Shown piece by piece: positions 51,301-63,300 of a DNA stretch of 64,000 nucleotides. The translations under genes were made by a program, and so were the position numbers. Position 1 is the first letter of the stretch. Every line of letters starts with the position of its first letter. Below the pieces are notes generated by a model. The model was not told where the DNA came from, did no database searches, and worked only from the letters and a program-made list of their open reading frames with translations. Where the stretch lies: assembly GCF_014898055.3 (NCBI RefSeq), contig NW_023605083.1, positions 94,823,483 through 94,887,482 on the forward strand, read 5' to 3'. The DNA comes from Talpa occidentalis (Eukaryota > Chordata > Mammalia > Eulipotyphla > Talpidae).

Positions 51301-54300
51301 CCTCTCTCTTTTTCTTTGCTCATGTCTGGGTCATGCCTGAAGCAATTACTTTTCCAAGATCATATATATGTGGACTGCATTTCTACTTCTCTTAATTATG
51401 GTTTTATTCATCCAGACTTTCCAGGAATTTCTCTTTTAGATTAAAATACTTTTGCATTTCTATTTCAATTTCAGAGACTTACTACACCCCTTTCCCTCCT
51501 ATTACTTTCTTGTTCTTATACTGTATTGTTCCCACAAGGTTTTGAGAACTGCTTCAAGTTTATTAGGCACATAAATCAGATCTATGAATATTCTGACAAT
51601 TTGTACTAGAGATTTTAAATGAGAAGAGGGTTACCTGTCCTCATGTCTAGAGGTTCCTTTCACCACTTCAGCCCAATTAACTCTGATGTGTGCTCAACTA
51701 TAGGTAATTACTGTCAACAAATTGAACTATAAACTATAAACAAAAATTATGCCACAGGGTAAAGTTTGGAGTAGGTTTAATAAATGATAACCTTTTACAA
51801 ATATTTGAAGAAATCATATTGATTTAAGGATGTTCATATGTGCTAAGGAAAGAATAGTTAGAATCATTTATTATCCTCTGTGCACATCCCCCAAACATTC
51901 TATAGCTCATCTGACCTACTCAATTATTCCTGAATTATACTCCATAATAATGCAAAGAGAATGTGGATTTTTAGAATTTGTCTGAATTTTATAGATCTTT
52001 TGCTATCATCAAGACACTATGTTTACTTTTCAAGTTCACTCTAGTTCAGATAAAAAGGAGAACCTACATACTCCAACGATTAGTCTTCGGAAATGAAGAG
52101 TAAGCAGGAAGACCATTCATGGTTGGCAATCTTTCTTGCTGGACCCCTTGCTAAACAGATGTTACATTTCTTTCCTTCTAGTTCTTTTTCCACTGTACTC
52201 ATGTGGGGGAAAAGCTCTTTATATATACAGACAAAGGGCCTTTTTGAACTCTGAGAATTCCAATATCACGGTCCATTCTGAAACACTCGAGAACTAGAGT
52301 ATAGTGAAGACATGCAACGATGTTTACTCTCATTAACTTAAGATGTAAATTCGCAGCGAGAGCACATAAGCCAAAAACATTTAGATGGAACGAGTGGGAA
52401 TCAAACATAGCAAGCATCAAAGTTAATCTGACACTAATTTAATAGCACGCATAACTGTTATTGTGTTGCCTGGTAATTAGGCTTAAGTGGCAAGCAGTTC
52501 AGGTAAATGACTTTAATTACAGTTACTTTCCACCTATCAAGTCAAATATTCCTAATGACAACTGAGCGAATAAGCATTTATACCTTCCCTCCATACCTCC
52601 CCTCTATGCCCTACCAACCAACATGCACATGAGCACTAGTCTGAAGGAAAGGGCCAATACTCATGTCACTCATTTCCTCTCACCTTTCCCCTTGATTGAT
52701 AATGAATCCTGTGATGCCTTGTTCTGACTTTCAAGAAACATATATTCACCCTAAAGTCATGGTACCTCCAATATCAAGCCCTCCAAGCACACAGAAATAA
52801 GAAAATCTGAGAGTGGTCAGGAGGAGAAAGCCTAAAGGGAGGCGATGGGAGGAAAATGGGAAGCTCCTTGAACACTTGGGTTAAGGGTGCTACTGATCAA
52901 AGAAATGTTATCTTCCCATGTGGGATCCTTTGCATAGAGAGACCTTACATCGGAGGAAAGGCTGTGTCAGGAGAAGTCAGGTGGTGGAACGCTGTCAAGT
53001 GGGTTACATTGGGGAGGATCAGGAGCAGTGGATGTAAGCCATAAGCATTGGGGAGAAGAAAATGATAAAGAATTTGGTAAGGGTGTTGCTTTTAGTTTTC
53101 AAAGCCCTTGTCAGTGGTCCTCAAACTTGGAGGTACTGTTACCTGAAGCTAATGCCAGTCATTAGTGTGAGCTTCCTCACAGTCAAGGACATCAACCTGC
53201 CACATTGATACGACCCAGGAAGTTTGAAAAAAAATGCAGTTCTTCAGTCCTAACTCAGTAATTCTGATTTAATTGGACTCAGGAGCAGACTGGGCATAGA
53301 GATCATTTGAAACTCTTAGGAAATTCTCGCATTCAGTCCAGAGAGCAACTGCCCTAAAGTGAAAAATGTCAGATTGGGTCAGAGTTGGATCTAAGTGCCA
53401 GCTCCTTCCTTAGACTACCTACCCCTGGTTGCTCCTGTTAGGAGCTTTGGATTTACAAAATTTGCAGCAACATGGCAATGCATTTTTCTCAAATGATCTA
53501 GAAACATCAAATGGAAGCATAATCTAAAGGAGGCATGAACAAAGGGGTTTTCCCCTCTGTACCTGAATGGGGTTGAGGGAGGTGGAAGATGCAAGTATTT
53601 TACCTTCTTAGATGTGAAGAAACTATCCAAGGAAAGTATTCCTCTTAAATTTCCCCTCCTGCAAGCAATTATATTCACCCCACTCCAACTTATCCTGTAT
53701 CTTTTTCTCCCCAAGCTTTGTTGAAAGTCACTGTTCTTTGCTGGAATACTAAGCATGTGAAAAGATTTGAACTGGAGTTATTTTGAATGTCCTAAGAAAT
53801 AGGCCTTTGTAAGCTGTATTTACAAAGGGACTGCATTGTGTTTTGTAGGTTTGATAGCATTGACCCTCATCTAATGCTGGATGCCAGACACCTTGAGATC
53901 CAGCAGATGGAATCTACCATGGCCTCCATTTCCGAGTCCGCTGGCTTATTTGAGGTCAATGTTCCTGACTACAAGCAACTGAGGCAGTGTAGGAAGGAGG
54001 TCTGCCAGCTGAAGGAGCTATGGGACACAATTGGCATGGTGACCTCCAGTATCCATGCCTGGGAGAGCACCACGTGGAGGGATATCAATGTGGAAACTAT
54101 GGATTTGGAATGCAAACGGTTTGCCAGGCACATCCGGAACCTCGACAAGGAGGTCAGGGCCTGGGATGCATTCACAGGCCTGGAGAGCACTGTATTGAAC
54201 ACCCTGACTTCCCTGAGGGCAGTGGCTGAGCTCCAGAATCCGGCCATCCGGGAGCGGCATTGGAGGCAGCTGATGCAGGCCACAGGCGTGAGCTTCACTA

Positions 54301-57300
54301 TGGACGAGGGCACCACCCTGGCGCACCTCCTGCAGCTCCAGCTGCACCACTTTGAGGACGAGGTCCGGGGCATTGTGGACAAAGCTGTGAAAGAGATGGG
54401 TATGGAGAAGACCTTGAATGAGCTGCAGAACACCTGGGCTGGCATGGAATTCCAGTATGATCCCCACCCGCGGACTAATGTCCCCCTACTGCAGTCTGAT
54501 GAGGACCTCATTGAGGTTCTGGAGGATAACCAAGTCCAACTGCAGAATCTGATGATGTCTAAGTACATTGCTTTCTTCCTGGAGGAAGTGTCGGGCTGGC
54601 AGAAGAAGCTGTCCACTGCTGATGCTGTCATCTCTATCTGGTTTGATGTACAGCGCACATGGTCTCATCTGGAAAGTATATTTATTGGATCTGAAGATAT
54701 CCGGGCTCAACTACCCCAGGTACTTGCTAAGGAAATCCTGTTTGCCCCTTTTCCTATCTGAGCCAAGGGATAACCACCCACTCCTTGTATTCTCTAGACA
54801 CCACCCATTTCCACCCCCAGCCTGCCTGCTGTGGCTCTACTCAAGGGCACCTCCAACAAATGTTGACCTTACAAGCCACCAAAAGTCAAGTAAAAGAAAA
54901 GAGAAAAGGTGAAATGCACACCAATCAGTTTTTCCCTAGATGAGTAGGAAAAAGAAAGTAGAAACTGGTTTAAAAAATAAATGTACATGGCAGGGAGATT
55001 GAAAGCATTAGCTATTGCAATTTAGGATGAGCTGTTCATGTTTGCTCCATAGATAATTACAATACAGGTAGCAATGGGAAGTGGGCATTATTTCCAGGTG
55101 AATTCAAATTCCTTCTCACCCTTGAGTCTTTCAGTAAACCTTTAACCTGTGCCAAAATGCTAAATACTGGTCTTCAGCTAAATACTCAACAATGAATTTC
55201 TCAGAAATATGTGTTTTTCTCATTACTACCTTCCCTGTGGTTGATTGTCCCTTCTAATTTGTCCTAATTAACATGCTATTAACTTATATCCCCCCGTCAG
55301 TGAGCTCTAATTCATTAAAATTTTTTCTTCTTCTTTTTTTTTTTTGCAGACTTCCTCTGTATCCTTTCAGCACAGCAAATTCTTTGTTTACAAACCAATT
55401 TGATTCTAAATTGTCACATGTTGTCCAGGCCTGTTTAAAAGTTAAAACACATTCCATCAAAATATTTTATTTTTCCACCTTTCTATCCCACAAAAGCATA
55501 TTCAATGTGATGATGCAGTTTAGAAGTTGTATATTTGCAATGGAAAAAAACAGTAAAAATAGTTACAGTTTTGTAATTAAGTCAAACTGAATAAATCATT
55601 TTTTATTTTTCTCAAATGCTAATGATTGAAAAAGGTTTAATTGAAAAAGGTTTAATGATTGAAAAGGTTTAATTAGAGGAAGCCAACACATAGATGGAGA
55701 CCTTTGTAGAGACTTTAAAGAACTTATAAAAATATTTAAAGACTATTTGAGAACTTTCAATTAAATATTATAACATATTAGTATCGTTAACTTCTCAACA
55801 ATGCCTACGGTTTGTATGTGAAAAATTTAAATATGTTTTTCCTCTGTTCTAACAATATAGCAGGCAATTCTGAAACATTATTATAACTTACATTCTAACT
55901 AGTGACAGTCTTCAGTCATTGTGAATACTTCTCAACTTTTATTCACATATCTGCACATTTTTACATCATTTCTCTCTGTATGATTTCAATTTTCTATTCA
56001 TCTCTTTTCATTCGAACATTTTTGCCTAATATTTATACTTTTCATTTTTCACTTCATTTTTCACAGTCTTTATATTTCTTCATTTTTCACTGGAGCATAA
56101 TATCTCATTGAGAAAGCAAAATTTACTTTACCTTGCTTTCCTGTTTTTCAATCTTCTTGGGATAGAGGTGGGATCCCACAGGTCCAGATCAGACTAGCTG
56201 GAAAACTCTTAACTCTGTCATTTGCAACCATTGGAACTTGGACAAGATACTTAACCTCTATGTGTCTCAGTTTCCTCATGTGTAGACTGAGACTGACACT
56301 ACTTCAGGAGCTCATTAGAATAGCGCACGTGAACTTTAATATCATATAGAGACGTTGACATACAATGTTGCACACCTGAAACCTATCTAATGTTATAATG
56401 CAGTGCAACTTCAATCAAAAATAATGAATTAGGGCCTCCTGGTGGCATAAGGGGTTGAGACGCAACCTATGAAACTATCCGCAGCCACTGCAACATGAGT
56501 TTGATCCCCGGCCAGGGAGATTCTCAAATGGCGCAGCAGATTTCTCCTGACTCGCCTGCTGCTCCCCTCAGCAGTGTATTTTAGTCAGTCTGCCTGTTCT
56601 GCTCCCCACTCTGTCTCTGGTGAATCCTCTCACACCCCCACATGTCTGGCCTGTACCCCAGTTCTTGTGTGCATAAATAAATAAATCTTAAAAAGATGAA
56701 TTAAATTTTAAAACAGTGCATGTAACAATTCCATATAATTGTTGCTATGTAGTAATAATGCCACAAGCTCTTCTCAGGTACCTAAAGCACTGTGCATGTA
56801 TTATTATCTTAATCGTTTCAACAGCACTGTGATTGTGTGTATGTTTGGGGGAAATGATGACATCTAATTAATGTTGACATAGGGTACGTTTGATGAGGAA
56901 AAACTTACTGTGGTTATATCAACTTTTGCATGAGTCCAGAGCAAACATGAATTTCACTTTTAAGAATTACGTGTTTTATGACAACAGCTCCCAAAGGGTG
57001 GTCTCATGTGACCCCAACAGGGTCCCTGAGACCTTCTCAGGGGATCCTCAAGTTCAAACTATTTTAATAACAATACTAAAATATGTTTCCCTTTTTTATT
57101 CTCATTTTCAAGAAGGTACATGGCATGTAATATCACAATATATTAGATTCAGAAACAGAGCAGAATCTCTCTTCTAAGTCAGGCGTCAAAGATTTTTTTT
57201 TTTTTAAGTGAAGCAATTCCCTGTTATTTTGTTTTGGAAAATGTAATTATTTTATATAAAAACATTCATATGTTAACATAATGTGATTATTATTATTACT

Positions 57301-60300
57301 TTGAAAATGAATTAACAAAGTTTTTTAAAGTTCTCAACATTAGCTGCTACACAGATGATATATCAGTAGATAGAATATTATCAACCTATATTAAAGCCTT
57401 TTGTACTCCTTTATCATTTTTAAAACATACAGGGATTTTGAGACTAAAATATTTTAGAACTGCAGTTTTAAGTTAAAGGTATTTCCTTTTTTGGATTTAA
57501 TCTCCAGGTTGGGCATCCTAGGAATCTAGGACAACCTGCTTCGGGTTTGCTACATGAGGGAAGTTTTTTTGGAATTGAGAAGCGTGGTAGTTAATTTCCC
57601 CCTCTTTTTATTTGCAGGATTCTAAAAGATTTGAAGGCATTGACATTGACTTCAAAGAGCTTGCTTATGCTGTTCAGAAAACTCCAAATGTAGTGGAAGC
57701 CACCAACAAATCAGGTCTTTATGAAAAACTGGAAGATATACAGAGCAGGTGATGATTTACCTCCTGTCCCCTTTGTAACACAGAAGCCAACAGTTCCTCC
57801 TGCTACCCCATCCCTGAGTTGGAGATCTTTGTTTAATTGCCTGAGTATGTGTGTCTGGTGTGTGTACCTTGACTTGCTGTGTGTTTGAGTATTAAGGATC
57901 TTGTTAGAAGAGTGTTTATTCTGATGGATATGTGTAGTTGTATATCTGCAAATAGCCATATATATGTCTTACACTGATTTCCATATATATTCCATATGTG
58001 ACACATGTTTGCATTTAGGTAATACATCTGTGCCTGTGGGTTCAGGCAAACTTACTTGCAAAACTATCTGTGCTTTCAGATTACACCTGTGTGAGAAGGC
58101 CCTGGCAGAGTACCTGGATACCAAAAGGCTTGCCTTCCCCAGATTCTACTTTCTCTCGTCTTCTGATCTGTTAGATATCCTTTCCAATGGCACAGTTCCA
58201 CAACAGGTAAGCTTGGAGGAGGGGAGGGGGAAAGTTTAGAAATGTCCAGAAAGACTGAGGAGTTCCCAGCAGGAGAGTTTCAGGTCCCCATTATGCCTCT
58301 TCTCGCTGACAGTGGGCCTGCTTCAGCTCAGCGTTGCCATCAGCAAGCATCGTGCCTCACCCTATACTTTCCTTCATTTCCACCATTACTGCTTCTCAGG
58401 ATTCACTCCTGTCCACCAGTGACCATTACTCCCTGAGGTAGAATTGGAGAAACTTTGAGGTGAAAGGGTACACCTTTACAGAGAATGCCTTTGATCTGAT
58501 TCTAATGAGAGATCCAGTAAAAAGCAGTTAAAAATTATGCTTACAATTTCCATGAGGAAGTGAGATTGGAAGCTATTAACTGGATATCAGGTGGTGTCAT
58601 GAAAAGAGCACATATGTTTTGTTACAGACAATTAGAAACCAGAGACATCCTGCAGGGAAGGAGGAGGGAGAGGGATCAGAGGGAGGGAGGGGGGAGCACA
58701 GGGGACTGAGGTGAGGGTACACGGGTGCCTTGGTGAAGGAAATTCTATGGGGACTACACCTGAGGGGGAGGGAAAGCAAACATTGTTTAGACATGAACAA
58801 TGATGGTAAAAATATATAAATATTTTTTTTTTAAAAAGAGCACATATGAGGAGTCCAAGGCTTGGTGCTCTGTTGTAACCACTTATTAGCCACATAGACG
58901 TGGGCATATCTCTTCTTTGTGACAAGCTTTCATCTATAAAATAAGTCTTGGTATTTGGATCAATAGACTGTAGTTCTCAACATATGGATGTATCAGAATT
59001 ACATGGATTCCTAGACCCACCCCAGTTATTTTTCAGATTTAAGATTTCAGAGTTTCAGGGTCTATAGTTCTGAGTGGGGCTAAAGAATTTGCATTTTAAG
59101 GATTTAGCATTTGATGGTGCTGGTCTTCACCATCATTTCCCCTTTCCAATCTGTTCCCATCTGTAGAGTCTAAATCTCAAAATGAGTGATAGGAGGGAAG
59201 GCTGATGTCTCTACTCTATGCTCTATGGTCCTTTAGTTTTCCTCCCTTCTCACCCTAAGAAGAGGTCAAGATTTGTTTGCAGTTTCCTTATTTTCCTCCA
59301 GACTGATGATATAGAGTCAAAGTACTTATTCAGAAGTTACTTGAATGAGATCTTTTCCTCCTTTGGTGTGATTTTATTATTCAGTTGAAGTATAGTTAGG
59401 TTCATTTATTTCTCTTTGCTTTCAGGCTTGTGCTTTTCTCCAACCTTTTTTATTTGATTGCTTGAATATATAGAATTTTAAAAGCCAACTATACAAAAAA
59501 GATATGTAGACTCAGAGAAATGTCATTCCTTCCCCTATTTTCTCTTCTCCCTGTGAGCAACCAATGGCATTAGTTTCTGGTTCACCTTTCCTATTTTGAC
59601 TTTGCAAAAATAAGTAGATTTACATTTACATTTGTATACATATATTGTTTAACTTCTGTTTCTTACACAAAACATAGCATGCGCTATATAAACTTATTTG
59701 CAGTTTGTATTACTTAAAGTTTGTATAACTAAGTTTTTTACTTAGTTGTAAAACCTAGTAACCACTGCTTATCAATTCAAAGATCTGTCCCTCATTATAT
59801 CACATCTATCTCATATTCCATGGACTAATCTCTAATAGTTTGGTAATTGGATGCCTATAATCACTTTGAAATGTGTGGTATTAAAGTTCTATCGTCCTGT
59901 ATACTGCCAGAAGGGAGATAACTGGGTCAAAGGGTAAAAGCATACGTAGTCTTGTTAGACATTGACATAGTCCCTCCATAGGATTTATGCCTTTATAACA
60001 CCACCACCAATGGATGAGAGCCTTTCCAACAGAGCCAAGAGATGACATCCATGCATAGATTTTATCTTTGTCATTAAGTTGTTTAAGTAATTCTTCCTCT
60101 CCCCTTAGCCCCAGAGAGAAATGGGAAATGTCCCAATTCCTTCTATATCTGTGTCTTTCGTTTTCATAGATGACTGATAGAATGGTCATGTTTGGAATTC
60201 ATTGGTGACAACCTTCCCCTCAAATCCCTGTAGACATTGCCCTGCTATTTGTTGTTACAGAGAAGTCCTCTAAGCCCTACCTGTTTTTTTTTTTTTTTGT

Positions 60301-63300
60301 TGTTGTTGTTGTTGTTTTTTTAACCTTCCTAAGTAGTCTCATTGCTTTCTATCTGGATCTCTGTAGAGATAAAATTTTAATTAATTTTTTAGAAAATTTG
60401 TATTTATTTAGATACTAGTTTTATTTTGTTAATTTTTTCAATACATGATGACTTTTTTTTCCTGTTTGAAAACCAGGGCTTTCAGTATCTTTAAAAAGGT
60501 TTGGTTCAACATGCTTTTCAATAGTATTTCAATTCAATTTATCTGAGTGTTTTCCCTTCAGGTTTATCATATTTCATAAGTCAAGATTCTATTTTCTCTA
60601 TGTGATATACTATGCCTTTATATATTCATACATATTTTTATATATGCAAACATATTCCTACATATTTTTATCTCTTAACCTAGTTCTCTGTCATTCTTCA
60701 ATAGTTTCTCAAGAGTCTCCACCATATTTATTTTGTGTTAATGTTAGTATGGCTAATACCATTACAAACTGTGCTGTGTCATTTGTTGGTCTCTTTGCTT
60801 TTTTGATTCTCTGCTTCTACCAGTTATCTTTCACCCAACATTTTATGGTTTATTTTTATTCCATTTAATTAAAAACAATACAAGGTAATGTTATTCATAA
60901 TTACTTCTGTTTCTTTTATTGAAGCTTCTCATGCACACACACCATATATATATATATATATATATACACATATGTATATGTATATATATACACATGTATA
61001 TATATGTATATATGCACACATGTGTATATATATACACATATATATATGTGGGGGAGAGAGAGAGAGAGTCTTGTTTTCTCCTTCTTTTAAGTTGAAGGAT
61101 AATTTCACAAGTCCTGTGCTGGATTTTTTTTTTGAAAGATTTATTTATGCACACAAGAACTGGGGTGTAGGCCAGAGGTGCAGGTGGTGAGAGGATTCAC
61201 CAGAGAGAGTAGGAAGCAGAACAGGCAGATGTACTGAAATACACTGCTGAGGGGAGCAGTGGGAGAGACAGGAGAGGTCCGCTGTACCATGTGGGTTGCT
61301 CCCTGGCTGGCTGGGGATCAAACTCGTGCTATAGTGGCTGGCAGTAGCTGGATAGCACTGTCTTTAACCCCTGCACCACCAGGGTTTATTTTTTAATTCA
61401 CTATTTGTTTCTGGGTAAAGAAAAGTCCATCCCATTAAGATATTTCTTCCAAAATCACCATAGGTGGGGTTTCCTTGAATACTTTCACAATTTACCCAAT
61501 TACTCTTAGAATTTTTCCTTCCATCTGATAAACCAGAGAACTGGTTGTTGTAAAGTAAGGATTACAAGTCAGGATACAACAGTCTGAAGTCTCTTGTACT
61601 TCAAAAAGCTCTACTGGAGGAAAGCTTTCTGTTTACTGTTTCTACTTCTACCTACACTTCCCTTGCCTCAGGACCACAGTGTTGCTCTGTCTAGCATCCT
61701 TCCTGGAGATACTCCCTGGGGCATCTTTGTAAAGGGCCACTATATATGAACCACCATGCTTGAGAGAAGCCCTGGCATGTCCAGACTTTCTCCTTGGTGT
61801 AAGCATGCCTGTCCTTCCTATGGATCAATTGGATATGGGTCTGCTGCACCAAAGCATTTCCAACAACTGGGCAACTTCTTCCATAGATCACTGTCACCAC
61901 TACCTTTGACCCTTCACATTCAGATGAGTTAACATTTTTCTGCAGACTACCCACTACCTATCTACTTCTGCACAATGGTGTTTTTCTTAGGAAGAGAATT
62001 TACTAGTTAACCGTCATTTCTGCCCTCCAATCTTCCCATCTGTAGAAGATCAAACAGAAATTAATCAAACTTGTGTGGCTTCAATAGATTGTCACAAGAG
62101 TGATTCTAGTCACAAGAGTGATTAGTGATTCTCACTAGTTTTATATTACTTTGGACCTTTGTATCCAATACAGTTGGTCTCTGTCTTCCCATAACCACAG
62201 ACTTTCTTCTAAATCTTTGATATTCTCAACTCTAATGGTTGTCACATGGTAGGTCTCTGAACAATACTAAGTAACTGCCTATACATGATCTCTAATCCTT
62301 TGGGCATGATTTCCTTCATAGGTTCAACGCCACCTTTCCAAACTCTTTGACAATATGGCCAAGATGCAATTCCAGATAGATGTCCATGAGAAACCAACCA
62401 AGATAAGTCTTGGCATGTATAGCAAGGAAGAAGAGTATGTGGCCTTCAGTGAGCCCTGTGACTGCAGTGGACAGGTAATAAAATTCTTTTATCCTCCTTA
62501 CACTTTTTTTTTCTCTCAAGTGTCTGCATTTATATATGGTCAGCATCAGCCTCCAGGGTGGCCTTCTTGACCTTGGGCCAGAGCTGTTGTCTGTGCCCTG
62601 GGACTGTCAACTTCCCTTGATTTGATTGAAACAATATTACAGCAGCTACTAATCCCTGCTCTTCTCTCTCTGAAAGGGACACATGTCAACATTCATATCT
62701 CTTCTTTAACCAAAGACCTCTGCAGAAGGGAATAAAATGCACATAAACAATTTTTTGAGTCAACAAGGAAGGGATTTTGAAATCATGAGCAGCACCAGGA
62801 GACTTTAACATGATAATCCCTGAAGCACCCTACAGGGAAATCTGGAACACTGACACCTTCCCTGAGAGAAAATGCCCTCTGCAATTCTCCACTTTCCTGA
62901 GATATCATTTCTCTGTAGAAATACAATTCAGTGTCACTTCCTCCCACCGCCCTACTGCTTAGAGAGTCAATCATTACCCTGCTTTAAGAACTACTGCCTC
63001 CAAATCTCCCATGTACAATTCAAGAAACACAAAACACAGGAAGATTCTTTCCTTAAATCTCCTTCTCATCCTTTAGCATCACCACTAAATCCTTTTTTTA
63101 AAATATTTATTTATTTATTTATTTATACAAGCACTGGGTACAGTCAGAAGCGTGGGAGGGTGAGAGGATTCACCAGAGCCAGAACAGGGAACAGAACAGG
63201 CAGATTGACTGAAATACACTGCTGAGGGGAGTAGCCCGTCGTGGCGGGAGAGGTCTGTGCGCCATGTGGGACTCTCGCCGGTAGCCAGGGATGGAACCAG

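Larger units (their letters stand above)
46341..53848 (+). other. Intron 13
   Basis: A 7.5-kb intron with two SINEs (46698-46964, 48000-48273), a MIR (about 47550-47755), MER5-like pieces (48405-48590, 53105-53355), a TG/TA microsatellite, an old LINE-like tract near 50.6-51.1 kb and a repeat-poor block near 52.19-52.58 kb. Confidence 0.7.
54720..57617 (+). other. Intron 14
   Basis: A 2.9-kb AT-rich intron with a short tandem repeat at 55622-55673, a MIR piece (about 56190-56310) and a SINE at 56432-56695. The acceptor is tttgcag. Confidence 0.75.
58207..62321 (+). other. Intron 16
   Basis: A 4.1-kb intron holding a short L1 3'-end insertion with 15-bp target duplications (58617-58833), MIR- and MER5-like pieces, an old LINE tract near 59.6-60.1 kb, a TA-rich microsatellite (60945-61050) and an antisense SINE (about 61130-61383). 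Confidence 0.75.

Noticed and set aside
53969..54658. 229-codon open frame on the minus strand opposite exon 14
   Set aside because: It is the mirror of a long, GC-richer coding exon. Antisense open frames are expected there, and the peptide shows no recognisable family.
60942..61190. Open frames rich in Tyr-Ile-His-Thr
   Set aside because: They are translations of a TA/CA microsatellite.
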